Of a stretch of DNA of 64,000 bases, positions 12,149 through 21,176 are shown in pieces. How positions within the stretch are numbered: position 1 is the first letter of the stretch; every line of letters begins with the position of its first letter. The position numbers and the translations under genes were made by a program. Under the pieces are notes generated by a model. That model was not told the origin of the DNA and searched no databases. It saw only the letters and a program-made list of their open reading frames with translations. Source of the stretch: Cucumis sativus (lineage: Eukaryota > Streptophyta > Magnoliopsida > Cucurbitales > Cucurbitaceae); the NCBI RefSeq assembly GCF_000004075.3, contig NC_026660.2, forward strand, positions 7,254,001 to 7,318,000. Reading direction: 5' to 3'.

Positions 12149-12525
12149 ATGATTCCGTCTCTTCAGACTCCACCTCCTGTAATGGCTGGACAACAACCAT
12201 TTTTCATGAATCGAACGCCCGCATGCCTCCACCATTTTGTCTATGAATGCACCAAATATGAGTGTTCTACCACCATCAGGATCTCAGTTTACTCACATGC
12301 CAGTTCCACGGCCTTTTCTTCCTCTCCCTGCCCCTCTCTACACCTGTGAAAACTATGCTACCACCTCCACCTATGCCCCAAGGATCCATGCCTTTCTTAC
12401 CACCTGAAGAAGCTCCTCCTTAGCTTCCAGATGAACCAGGGCCAGAGAGACAGAAGCTTGATGATGATTCTTTGCTTATGCCAAAGATCAGTTTTGACAC
12501 AACATCCCCGTATGCATTTTTTTGT
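12149..12525 (+). pseudogene. SF3A1: SF3A1 (splicing factor 3A subunit 1) pseudogene fragment
   Basis: The translation, spread over three frames, gives blocks typical of the proline-rich centre of plant SF3A1, a U2 snRNP component: TPPPVMAGQQPFFMNRT, then MNAPNMSVLPPSGSQFTHMP and VPRPFLPLP, then MLPPPPMPQGSMPFLPPEEA followed by an in-frame TAG, then LPDEPGPERQKLDDDSLLMP and a remnant of the 'EDQFLxQHP' segment. Frameshifts near 12215, 12250, 12350 and 12490 and at least one stop make it non-functional. Only the middle of the gene is present, without SURP or ubiquitin-like domains. It could be a retrocopy or a piece carried by a transposon. Confidence 0.75.
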
Positions 12526-12529
12526 TTTT

Positions 12530-13970
12530 TGTCTGCCAATCACACGGAACAGAACATCTAATTCTAAAGCATTTGAGTGTCAAGAAAATTTATAGAAAAT
12601 AAATTCTTGGGTAAGTAGCTCCCATATGCTCGAAAACTTTGTATATGCATTCCTTATTTGTTGTTTGATTTGAAGTCATGGGTGCTCATCATTTTTGTTT
12701 GGTCTAGGGAGTGGGGAGTTGGAGGCCTCTCCATAAAGTTTGTTTCGCTTACTATTGGCCGCTTTTTTTTTAATCATCTAATACAAGTGTAGAGGTCCAA
12801 CCAATCATTGGTTTTAACATTCTCTTTTTTAAGTGTGCAGAAGTTGAGAATAGGTTTTTGAGTTTGGTGAAATTAACTAAGCATGTTATGGTGCTTAGAG
12901 GATGAGAATGCAGTCTCTCTTTCTTATGCTATGTGTTTAATCATTAAGATCATAACTTCTTATTTGTCATTCAGTATAATGTATGTTTAAATGAGGCTTA
13001 TACATTTCTGCAGATTGATGGTTTTAGTAACTTTTGAATTATTGAAATGAAAGTTTGTTCAATAATGTTGAAATGAAATTGTATTTATTTGATTGATGAA
13101 ATTTTGTCTTCTTGAAGATATCAATAGGTTGAAGCCTTTGGTACATGTTGATAAAAGAACAGACAGAATGACAAGCAAAATGGTGTTGGGAACCGATTGA
13201 CATGTTTTTTTCCTCTCAAACATCAAAATAACAAAAAAATTTGACAAAAAAAAAAAAAAAGTAACGAAAGTGATATATATAATCAGATTGTACGTAATAT
13301 GGTAAGATATTAAGTTATTCAAAAAAAAAAAAAATAGTGCATTAATATAGCTTATTGAATTAAACTCTTAAGGTTTGGTTTTTATTTATTTAAATCTAAC
13401 CGAACCCAAATAGTACTAATTGAATTGGGTTTATCAAATCATCCAATATTTTTTTCAATATCTCTAATTAAATTTGCACAATTGATAGTTCTACAAGGAT
13501 GAAGACTCATGATTCAACCCTCTTGTTTGCTTTATGTAATTAAAAAGGTTAAAAGATACATTGTCTATTTTTTTTTATAAGACTTATTTTTTAAATTAAA
13601 CATTTAAAAATATATTCAACAAAAACCTTCAAACTACTTTTCAAAAAATATTTTATAATGAAGGGAATTCACCTAAATAAAAAAAATTGATACTTTGAAC
13701 TTATTGAAATTTTGGTACGACAGCAGATAGTTTCTCAATTATTTTAAATTTAAAAATCTCCCTTATGATTAAGGTTTTTTCTTCTTTTAATAATATTCCA
13801 TCAAATTAATGCACCATAAATGATGGGAAACCAATTTCATGGGGTTAGGTTTGATTTGTGGAGTTGTATGATCCACATCGTCGGTTGTTCTTCATCTGAT
13901 CACATTCAATGTCACCCTTTCCTTTATTGCCTTTTTTTTTTTCTCTTTTTGTGTTACTAAACTCTGTTGT
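12530..13970. other. Intergenic DNA and F3H upstream region
   Basis: AT-rich with A-runs at about 13245-13260 and 13321-13334. No gene is recognised. The last few hundred bases are the likely promoter of the F3H-like gene; a CGGTTG string (MYB-type core) is seen near 13883. Confidence 0.4.
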
Positions 13971-13978
13971 CTCTCTAT

Positions 13979-13988
13979 GTATATATAG
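13979..13988 (+). promoter_or_regulatory. TATA box of the F3H-like gene
   Basis: GTATATATAG lies about 120 bases upstream of the ATG at 14110, a normal plant distance allowing a leader of roughly 90 bases. Confidence 0.6.
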
Positions 13989-14109
13989 TAATCAGACCTT
14001 GAGAGGGAAACACTGATTTTTTCGTAGTACCAGTGTATAAGCCCCTCGCTCACTGTATAATTCTTTTTCATTCACCCCATTTCTCTGTATCTCATAATCC
14101 CGCATCGTC

Positions 14110-15501
14110 ATGGCCACTTTTACTGACGATGAAATTCCGGTCATTTCCCTTGATGGAATCGAAGACGATGCCCACATGGCCGCGGTGAAGAAGAAAATCG
14201 TGGAGGCCTGCGAAGTGTGGGGAATATTCCAGGTGGTTGACCACGGTGTTGACCCCAAGCTTATTGCCGACATGGTTCGTCTCACCACCGAATTCTACTA
14301 TTTTCCACCGGAAGAGAAGCTCCGATTCGACATGTCGGGCGGCAAGAGGGGCGGATTCATGATCTCTACTCGACGACAGGTCTCTCCAACTCCAACACTC
14401 TGTTTCACACTAACAACTACAATCCTCTGTTTTTCTTTTATCTTAATGAATTTTGTATTGAAAGAGTAAATGATAATAGTGATTGGTGATAGAATTTATT
14501 CAGGGAGATGTAGAAGATTGGAGGGAAGTGGTAACGTTCTTTACATATCCGAGTAGAGATCGGAAGTACTCGGAATGGCCGGACAAACCGGAGGGTTGGA
14601 TCAAGAAGACGGAGGAGTTCAGTGAAAAGTTGATGGATTTGGCTTCCAAAATATTGGAAGTGTTGTCGGAAGCCATGGATATGGAGAAGGGAGCTCTTAA
14701 GAAAGCTTGTGGAGAGTTGAATCAAAAGATATTGACCAATTTTTACCCCAAATGTTCCAACACCGACCTCGAACTCGGCCTCCCTCGTCACACCGACCCT
14801 GGAACCATTACTATATTATTACAGGCAACCTCTCGCTCTCTTTACATTTGTCTTACTTTTGTCTCTAAAGTTTCAAATTTCCATAGATTCTACACACATA
14901 TGTCATAGTCATACCAAAGAATCCTTGGGATATTAATGAAAATTATATATACATACATATAATTAATTATAGGATCAAGTGGGTGGTCTTCAAGCAACCA
15001 AAGATGGGGCCAAGACATGGATCAACATCCCACCAATGGAAGGAGCTTTTGTAATCAACATTGGAGACCATGGTCATGTATGTACTACTCTCCATCTTAA
15101 TTTCTGCAAAATGGATTATCTAACGGAATTGAAAACATGAGTAGAGATAATAGAAGTAATAGAAAAATTTTGTTCATTTTTAAAAACCAAACGATTAATA
15201 TTAGAGAGAAGTCTAATATTTATTATGTGATTGAAAAATGTAGTATCTTAGCAATGGGAGGTTCAGGAGTGCGGATCATAGGGCATTGGCGAACCCAAAG
15301 AGTGACAGATTGTCGATAGCTACGTTTCAGTATCCGACACCGGAAGCCATTGTTTATCCATTGAAGGTTGGTGAAGGGGAAAAGGCAGTGATTGAGGATC
15401 CCATAAGCTTTGCAGAGATGTATAAGAAAAAGATGAGCAATGAACCTGTTCTTGCAATGTTTAATCATAAAGGACAAAACAAACTCAATCCTTCTACTTA
15501 G
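14110..15501 (+). CDS. F3H: Flavanone 3-hydroxylase-like 2-oxoglutarate dioxygenase
   Basis: Four exons (14110-14379, 14504-14824, 14973-15077, 15244-15501) give 317 residues. The family converts naringenin to dihydrokaempferol with Fe(II), O2 and 2-oxoglutarate in the cytosolic flavonoid pathway. The Fe ligands are H186 and D188 ([13 protein letters not shown]) and H244 (SADHRA); R254-x-S256 (RLSIATF) binds 2-oxoglutarate. F3H-type blocks include [44 protein letters not shown] and DQVGGLQAT. Typical F3H is about 365 residues; this lacks roughly 40 N-terminal residues. An in-frame TAA just upstream of the ATG makes the short start real in this sequence. Intron 2 has a GC donor (CAG/GCAACC). 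It may be a diverged paralogue rather than the main F3H, so substrate is inferred. Confidence 0.9.
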
Positions 15502-16010
15502 TTTATTGCTTTAGTTATAATTGTGTTGTAAGCTCAACTTTTTAATTTAGTTATATATTTCCCTAATATTTATGACTTTTTTAGTTCTCAATTTTGTTCT
15601 GTCCTGTTATGATCTTCAAAGCTTTCATTTTCATCTCTTTTGTGTACTTTTAATTTATTTCAATAAAGTATATTTATTGTTATAGTTTCTTTATAGAATG
15701 TCTCTCCACCCTTTCTTTTTGCTTCTTTCCTTTTCTTTTTTTACTTGAATTAAAAAGACCAACTTTTCTCTATAAAAATTCAGCAACATTTGTGTTCTTA
15801 TTTAATTGACAAAATATTGTTGCGTCCTTTCTCAAGAACAGTTGAGTTTGGTGAGTATAAATAAGATTTAATATCTTACTATTTGTTTGTCGTGAGAGTA
15901 AAAAAAAAGTTGTCCAACATGATTAGATAGTATATTTGATGTAAACACTGGCAAATTATATCATCTTTTAACCACATGTATCGTTGATTAAGACAAAAAG
16001 CAATCTTATC
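15502..16010. other. F3H-like gene 3' region
   Basis: Probable 3' UTR with AATAAA-type signals (for example CAATAAAGTA near 15661), then AT-rich spacer. No gene. Confidence 0.5.
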
Positions 16011-16109
16011 TTAAAATAATCATAAATAATTTCGAGAGAGTTCTTAAAATAATCATAAATAATTTCGAGAGAGTTTTTAAAATAATCATAAATAATTTCA
16101 AGAGAGTTG
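16011..16109 (+). repeat. 33-bp tandem repeat, three copies
   Basis: Three head-to-tail units at 16011-16043, 16044-16076 and 16077-16109, differing at only one or two positions. Each starts TTAAAATAATCATAAATAAT and continues TTCGAGAGAGTT (TTCAAGAGAGTT in the third). A period of 33 keeps reading frame, and in one frame each unit gives an 11-residue block ending NNFERV, running into the F-box pseudogene below. Confidence 0.9.
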
Positions 16110-16660
16110 ATCTAAATCCTCTCAGTGCGGTAGTGGTGCTTACTTGAATGGTGTCATCTATTGGATGAGAATAACAAAATTAGATAAAACAAGATGAGTA
16201 TGTCGTATATGTTCTCAATGTTGAAACTAAATATATTGAATTGAGCGTTGTCTTGGATCTTGGTCCTTGCTCCACTTCCTATATATGCTTGAAGCAATTT
16301 AATAGCAACATTTATGCATCCTTTTTCATCAACCCATCCACTTATAACTCCTTCATTCAAGTAGGGAAGATGCAAGGGAAAGATTTGTGGATTGGGGAAT
16401 TTGTTAGTGATGACATACCAAATAATTGGGTTTCCTTTACCCTTATCAAAGCCTACGAGGATGGAGAGGTGTTATGTATGGTTAATCTTGACTTTTTTTT
16501 GTTGGTATAATGAAGGGAGAAGATTGTGACTAAAAATCAAAGATAAGAAAAGTGTGTCAAATAGAATATTTAAATTTCGGTTTGTTTCAAAATATTTTGG
16601 CGGAGAAAGTCAAGAGGAAGAGACGAAAGACACACAAGACATTAGATATTAGAATGACTA
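16110..16660 (+). pseudogene. F-box-associated domain pseudogene fragment
   Basis: Scattered frames give CGSGAYLNGVIYWM, then after a one-base frameshift near 16195 EYVVYVLNVETKYIELSVVL, and further on GKDLWIGEF and WVSFTLIKAY. This order (NGVIYW; YVLxFDxETxxF; LWxxxE-Y; W-x-K) is the layout of the F-box-associated C-terminal domain found in hundreds of plant SCF substrate adaptors. No intact F-box (N-terminal) domain precedes it, and further frameshifts and stops break the frame. The tail near 16540-16650 may be the remains of the C-terminus. Confidence 0.6.
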
Positions 16661-16844
16661 TGATTAGAATGATTATGATTGTTTTAGTATTGGTAAGATT
16701 ATGTTTTTTTTTTCTTCTCGTTTTTCTTTTAAGTAAAGAATTACGTTTTTTTTCTCATTCTTCTTTTATTGAACGAATAACTCTCTCTATATTATTTATG
16801 ATTATTTTTAGGTAAGATTGGTTCTTGTTCAAACGGGGCACAAC

Positions 16845-18240
16845 CACTATACCAAAAACAAAATTAACATATATTATAATTTAACACTTCAAAATTAATA
16901 TTAAAACACAAAAAACGAAAATGTGAGGGGCACGTGCTCGTATCCCTTAATAGGATGATAATTTTATTTTCGTTATTGTTATTTTCATCCGATAAAATAT
17001 ACATATCAAAGACAGAAACTTCAATTGATTTTCTTGTTTTTTTTTTTGTAGGTTTGATAAAAGAACAACTGTACAAAGACCAAGAAGTGTCATTAACAAA
17101 ACAACAAGCTTTGAGTGTTTAGATTTATATATATCCTATTAACTTTTTATAACTAATGGATGATATAGGCACTATAAAAATAAAAATAAAGCTTTTTGTA
17201 ATATACAACATCCTATTACCTTTTTGTAAATATTAACTAAGTTTATCATTGTGTTGTGCTAAATGATATATTAGTGACTATTTTTTGTGAGAACACATAA
17301 ATAGCATTTTGTGCAGGGTAATATAATTTTTTTGTGAAAATAACATTTTAATAGTACGAACTTTCTACGTTATAAACCTTTTAAATAGATTTTCTTCGCA
17401 TAACTGAAATGTATTTTATATGTTAGTGTTTGAAATTGAATATTAATATTTTAAAAAAAATTATTATATATAAAATATAAGAAAATATATTATTATGGGA
17501 TAGTTGCAAATTTAGCAGTTAAATTCAAATTAATTAAGTATATGACACAATTTTAAAAAATTTGCAAATATAGTAAAATTTGTCAAATTCTATTAATGAT
17601 ATAAGTCTATCACTGATAGACCATGTTGTAAATATTGATCTATCACTGATATATCATATAAAGTCTATATCCGCGATACAAGTCTATCAGTGATAATTTT
17701 GCTATATTTGCAATTTTTTAAAATGTTGCTATATCTTTAATTATTATTATTAAAATAGTCATCCAATGCAATTTATCTATTATATATTATAGCTTTTATC
17801 TAAAGGTATGATTAAACGTTTATATTTATTAAACAATCCTATTATAAACCATCAATAACCTTTTATATATGTTCTAAACAAATTTTCATTACTTTAACAA
17901 AACGCTATCATATAAATAATATAAATAGAAGAAAGACTATTATAGAGTTGTTTTATAATCTTTTTGAAACGTTATTAAATGAACACATTTTATAGCTTTC
18001 ATAAGATACTATAAAAAGTTTCTCATAACTTTGATAAAATGTTAACATAAATTATATAAATAGAAGATATGCTATTACAAATATGTTTTTATAACTTTTC
18101 CAAAAGATTATCAAAATGCATGTTTTTTATAGCTTTCATAACTTTTAATAATGTGGGTTGTCACGACCTTTCGTAAAGTGCTATAAAATGTCTACGATAG
18201 CGTTTTTAGCAAACTATTGTAGACCTTTTTACGTGAAGTG
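16845..18240. mobile_element. Possible decayed CACTA-like element
   Basis: Begins CACTATACCAAAAAC, like a CACTA terminus. Near the far end is a hairpin, GTCTACGATAG...CTATTGTAGAC (about 18190-18224), of the kind seen in CACTA subterminal regions, and a terminal AAGTG. Inside are two diverged copies of a block of about 136 bases (from 17906 and from 18042, both containing TATAAATAGAAGA). The two ends do not form a clean inverted repeat and I see no target-site duplication, so this is tentative. Confidence 0.3.
17497..17765. mobile_element. MITE with inverted-repeat arms
   Basis: The arms 17550-17580 (ATTTTAAAAAATTTGCAAAT, then ATAGTAAAATT) and 17695-17724 are near-perfect reverse complements. 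Between them three copies of a TATCACTGATAG or TATCAGTGATA motif occur. No coding sequence is present. The arms may extend outward to about 17497 and 17765, but less well. This is a non-autonomous foldback/MITE-type element, a kind I believe is frequent in cucurbit genomes. Confidence 0.65.
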
Positions 18241-18282
18241 ATTTCAAATACATTAACAATTTTTTGAAAAACAATTTTTTGT

Positions 18283-18968
18283 TTAGAACTTTAGATATCA
18301 GCCTAATAAGATTTTCTTCCCTAAACCCACTCTTTTAGTTCATTCAGCAGAGTTCTTGCTTTGTAGCTTTGTTTTAACTTGTATATTGTGTGTGAATATT
18401 ATTCATGAATAGAGACATGAGACAGTACACCATAATAACAATAATAATGATATCAATATCCATAAAATAAGACATCGTGGACTAAAAGATATAACATTGA
18501 CAAATATATGCATTGATAAGCAACCAAGTTTCATTTATAATATGAAATTGATTGAAAAAAAAAAACAAAGAAACAAAGGAGTTACAGAAAAAACAATAAT
18601 AGACAACAGGGAGTAATTACAAAAAGGAAGTAAAAGAACCAAGAAAAAACTGAAAGCTCTAGAGACCTGAGAAACTAGGGCTTGAGAAAAAAAAAAAGAA
18701 AAAAACTCATGAATATATGATATATATTTTCTGGGTTTTTTTCCTCGGTCAGTTGGTTTGAGAAAAAAGAGTAATTACCCCTCTTCATCATGGAATGTTA
18801 GAGTACTTATGATTGTTAGATTCTTTGTCTAGGAGATCTTGCATTGGAGGATTAACACTTTTGAATGTATTCAAAGTGTTTTTTTCCATGTTATTGGGTC
18901 TGTCGTGGCATGTTTTTACTTTTGTGTAAACGAATTTTTAAGAGTTTGGACAGTGTGCTATGGAGTTT
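18283..18968 (+). pseudogene. Deleted duplicate of GET4 5' region and intron DNA
   Basis: Three pieces, in the same order and orientation, match the neighbouring GET4 locus: 18283-18313 resembles 20605-20640 (upstream), 18325-18372 resembles 21625-21668 (intron 1), and 18375-18968 resembles 22532-23064 (intron 3). Long matches include ATATGCATTGATAAGCAACC, GTCTAGGAGATCTTGCATTG and ATTCATGAATAGAGACATGA. The DNA carrying GET4 exons 1, 2 and 3 is missing from the copy. A 71-codon frame here (18839-19054) is a chance frame in the copied intron. Confidence 0.7.
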
Positions 18969-19043
18969 GTGTCCATGCTACCTTGTTTGAATTTTTTCTC
19001 CTATATTTTAGAGGGAAGAAAAAGACTAAATGTTGTTTTTATA

Positions 19044-19205
19044 AAAAAAAATAATGATAAAAGTAAAAAAGTAACTAGAAAATAATAAAAAAATTAACAT
19101 ATATTTTTTTAAAAAGATTAGGAAAATTTAATAAATACAAAATCAAATTAGGTATTAGGTAAAATAAATCAATTTAATTTTCTCTTAAAATTAATATAAA
19201 TGAAA
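19044..19205 (+). repeat. Direct repeat copy A
   Basis: Shares order and sequence with 19775-19945: ATAATGATAAAAGTAAAAAA, then TAGGTATTAGGTAAA versus TAGATATTAGGTAAAC, then AAATATTAACTTTTT. The two copies lie about 730 bases apart in direct orientation and are AT-rich; origin unknown. Confidence 0.7.
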
Positions 19206-19456
19206 TATTAACTTTTTCAAACATACTCCCTCTAAATTTTTTTCTTTCTTTGCATTTTTAGGACTTATATTGTATTTTAACGTGTCTCACAATTCGAAAG
19301 AATTAGGGGAGGGTTGTTTCATTTTTGTATCAAGAACGAAGAGGTTCAAGAAATAAGAGAATTAAGAATACCCACCAAAAAGACTAATTCAATCTATAAC
19401 GATGTACCGGAAAATACAACATTTTTGAAAACTAATCCAATTGGTTTTGTTCGGGG

Positions 19457-19500
<44 letters not shown>
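19457..19500. repeat. (AT)n microsatellite
   Basis: About 20 uninterrupted AT dinucleotides. Frames crossing it encode only an Ile-Tyr run and are not genes. Confidence 0.95.
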
Positions 19501-19505
<5 letters not shown>

Positions 19506-19774
19506 TTATGTTTGCATAAAAAATATGATACGACAATAATCAAATACTGTTTGGAGTCGGACAAGAAGAGAGTCTTATTTTTGTATGTGTCCCAAGCAGC
19601 AATGCAAGGCGGTCGGGGTGGATGTATACTCCTCATGATTCCATGCACTCCCATATGCCCTTATGTGTATTTTAATTAGTAGAAAGAAAGGTAACTTCAA
19701 TCTATCTACTTTTGTTACTTCTCATTAATTCTTTCAGAAAAGGACTAAAGGTTTTTTTTTTATATATATATAAA

Positions 19775-19945
19775 ATAATGATAAAAGTAAAAAAGTAACC
19801 AAAAAATAATAAAAATTTCTATATACATTTTCTTTTAAATTAAAAAGATTTAATTAGTATAAAATCAAATTAGATATTAGGTAAACTAAATTAATTTTAT
19901 TTTTTCTTAAAATAATATAAATAAAATATTAACTTTTTGAAACAC
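19775..19945 (+). repeat. Direct repeat copy B
   Basis: Second copy of the repeat at 19044-19205, diverged by substitutions and small indels, same orientation. Confidence 0.7.
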
Positions 19946-20050
19946 ACTAAACCTAGTCTAAATCTAATAAATTTAAAACCAATCAAATTGGCTTAAATCT
20001 AACTTATTTAAAAACACATCCCACGAAGACACAAAATGAAACTTTACTTT

Positions 20051-20232
20051 TTTTAATCTAGAATTTGAAAACATGAGTAGAAGATAATAGATAATAAAAG
20101 AAATAGAAAAATAGTGATAATTTTTAAAAACAAAATGATAATGAATATTGATAAAAATCTAATAATTTTAAATGTGACTAAAAAAATGTAGTATCTAAGC
20201 AATGAGAGGTTCATGAGTGTGGATCATAGATA
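20051..20232 (+). pseudogene. F3H intron 3/exon 4 fragment
   Basis: Matches 15117-15280 of the F3H-like gene, in the same orientation: GAAAACATGAGTAGA, then GTAGTATCTAAGCAATGAGA (against GTAGTATCTTAGCAATGGGA), then GAGTGTGGATCATAG (against GAGTGCGGATCATAG). It includes the end of intron 3, its AG acceptor and the first ~14 codons of exon 4, where the text reads YLSNERFMSVDHR against [13 protein letters not shown]. Similarity stops right after the Fe-binding His codon. It has no gene context and cannot be expressed as an enzyme. Confidence 0.85.
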
Positions 20233-20234
20233 CA

Positions 20235-21176
20235 TGAGAGCACTGTCTGAGTTGTTTTACTCACAACATGGAATTTATGCATTTTTAGGCCACAAATTGA
20301 CATGTTATTCCTAAAGTCCAAGAATAAAAATGATAAAGTATTCTCTTGAATCATTTTCCAAAAGTAATAATAATAAAAATAAAAAACAATTGATCAATAA
20401 AGTCGATTTAGAAAATAAGGTGGTTTTAGAAAGAGTTTAGATAAAAATGGATAATATTTTTATAATTACTAAGGTGAAAGAGGTATTTTTGTTTCTTCCT
20501 AAAATGTGGTTTTTTACATTTTTTTCAGTGCAGTTTGAAATGAGTTAGATTTAAGTCAATTAAATTAATTTTAAATTTATTAGATTTAGTTTTCAAATTT
20601 GCTAGAACTTTAAATATCAACCTAATCTAATAAGATTTTGTACTAAAATTAGATGAGACCATTGATTCACGTATTAAACAAATGTAGTAATTGATTTACA
20701 AAGTTTTAGTACAATAAAATAGAAGTGTTATAGCCACGTTTCAAACTTTCCATCTACATTTTATTATTGAATTTGTAAAATTGATATTCAAATATGAATT
20801 TTTAATTTGAACATTTAAGTTGATAAAAAAGTTACCTCAACCTAATCCAAATGTACTTGTAACGATAATTGAGTAAATGTTACCCAATAGGTCTGATTTC
20901 GTAATTTTACACTGGTCATGATCCAATTAAGACATTATAAAATTTAAGTTTTAAAAAGGATTAGTTTTCATTCAAAATTTGTGAAAAAGGTCATCCATAC
21001 AATTTTCAAATAGTGAATTTTGAGAAATGCTCCTTTTTGTTTTGTTCATACCTTCATATTTTTCGATTACACTGCTCATTCGACGACGAACAGAAGAAGT
21101 CCCTGGTTTTGTTGCTCTCTGCCTAACGATCATAAACTAACGAATTCGTTCTCCTGGGATCGTTAGCCGATTCAAA
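20235..21176. other. Intergenic DNA and GET4 promoter/leader
   Basis: AT-rich to about 21050. The last ~100 bases have higher GC (CATTCGACGACGAACAGAAG) and are the probable GET4 5' leader. No other gene. Confidence 0.5.

Noticed and set aside
18839-19054. 71-codon plus frame with a Cys/Phe/Val-rich product
   Set aside because: It lies within DNA copied from GET4 intron 3, and the matching intron copy does not conserve the frame.
19314-19679. 121-codon plus and 86-codon minus frames
   Set aside because: Both run through an (AT)n microsatellite that supplies Ile-Tyr repeats; the rest has no recognisable features.
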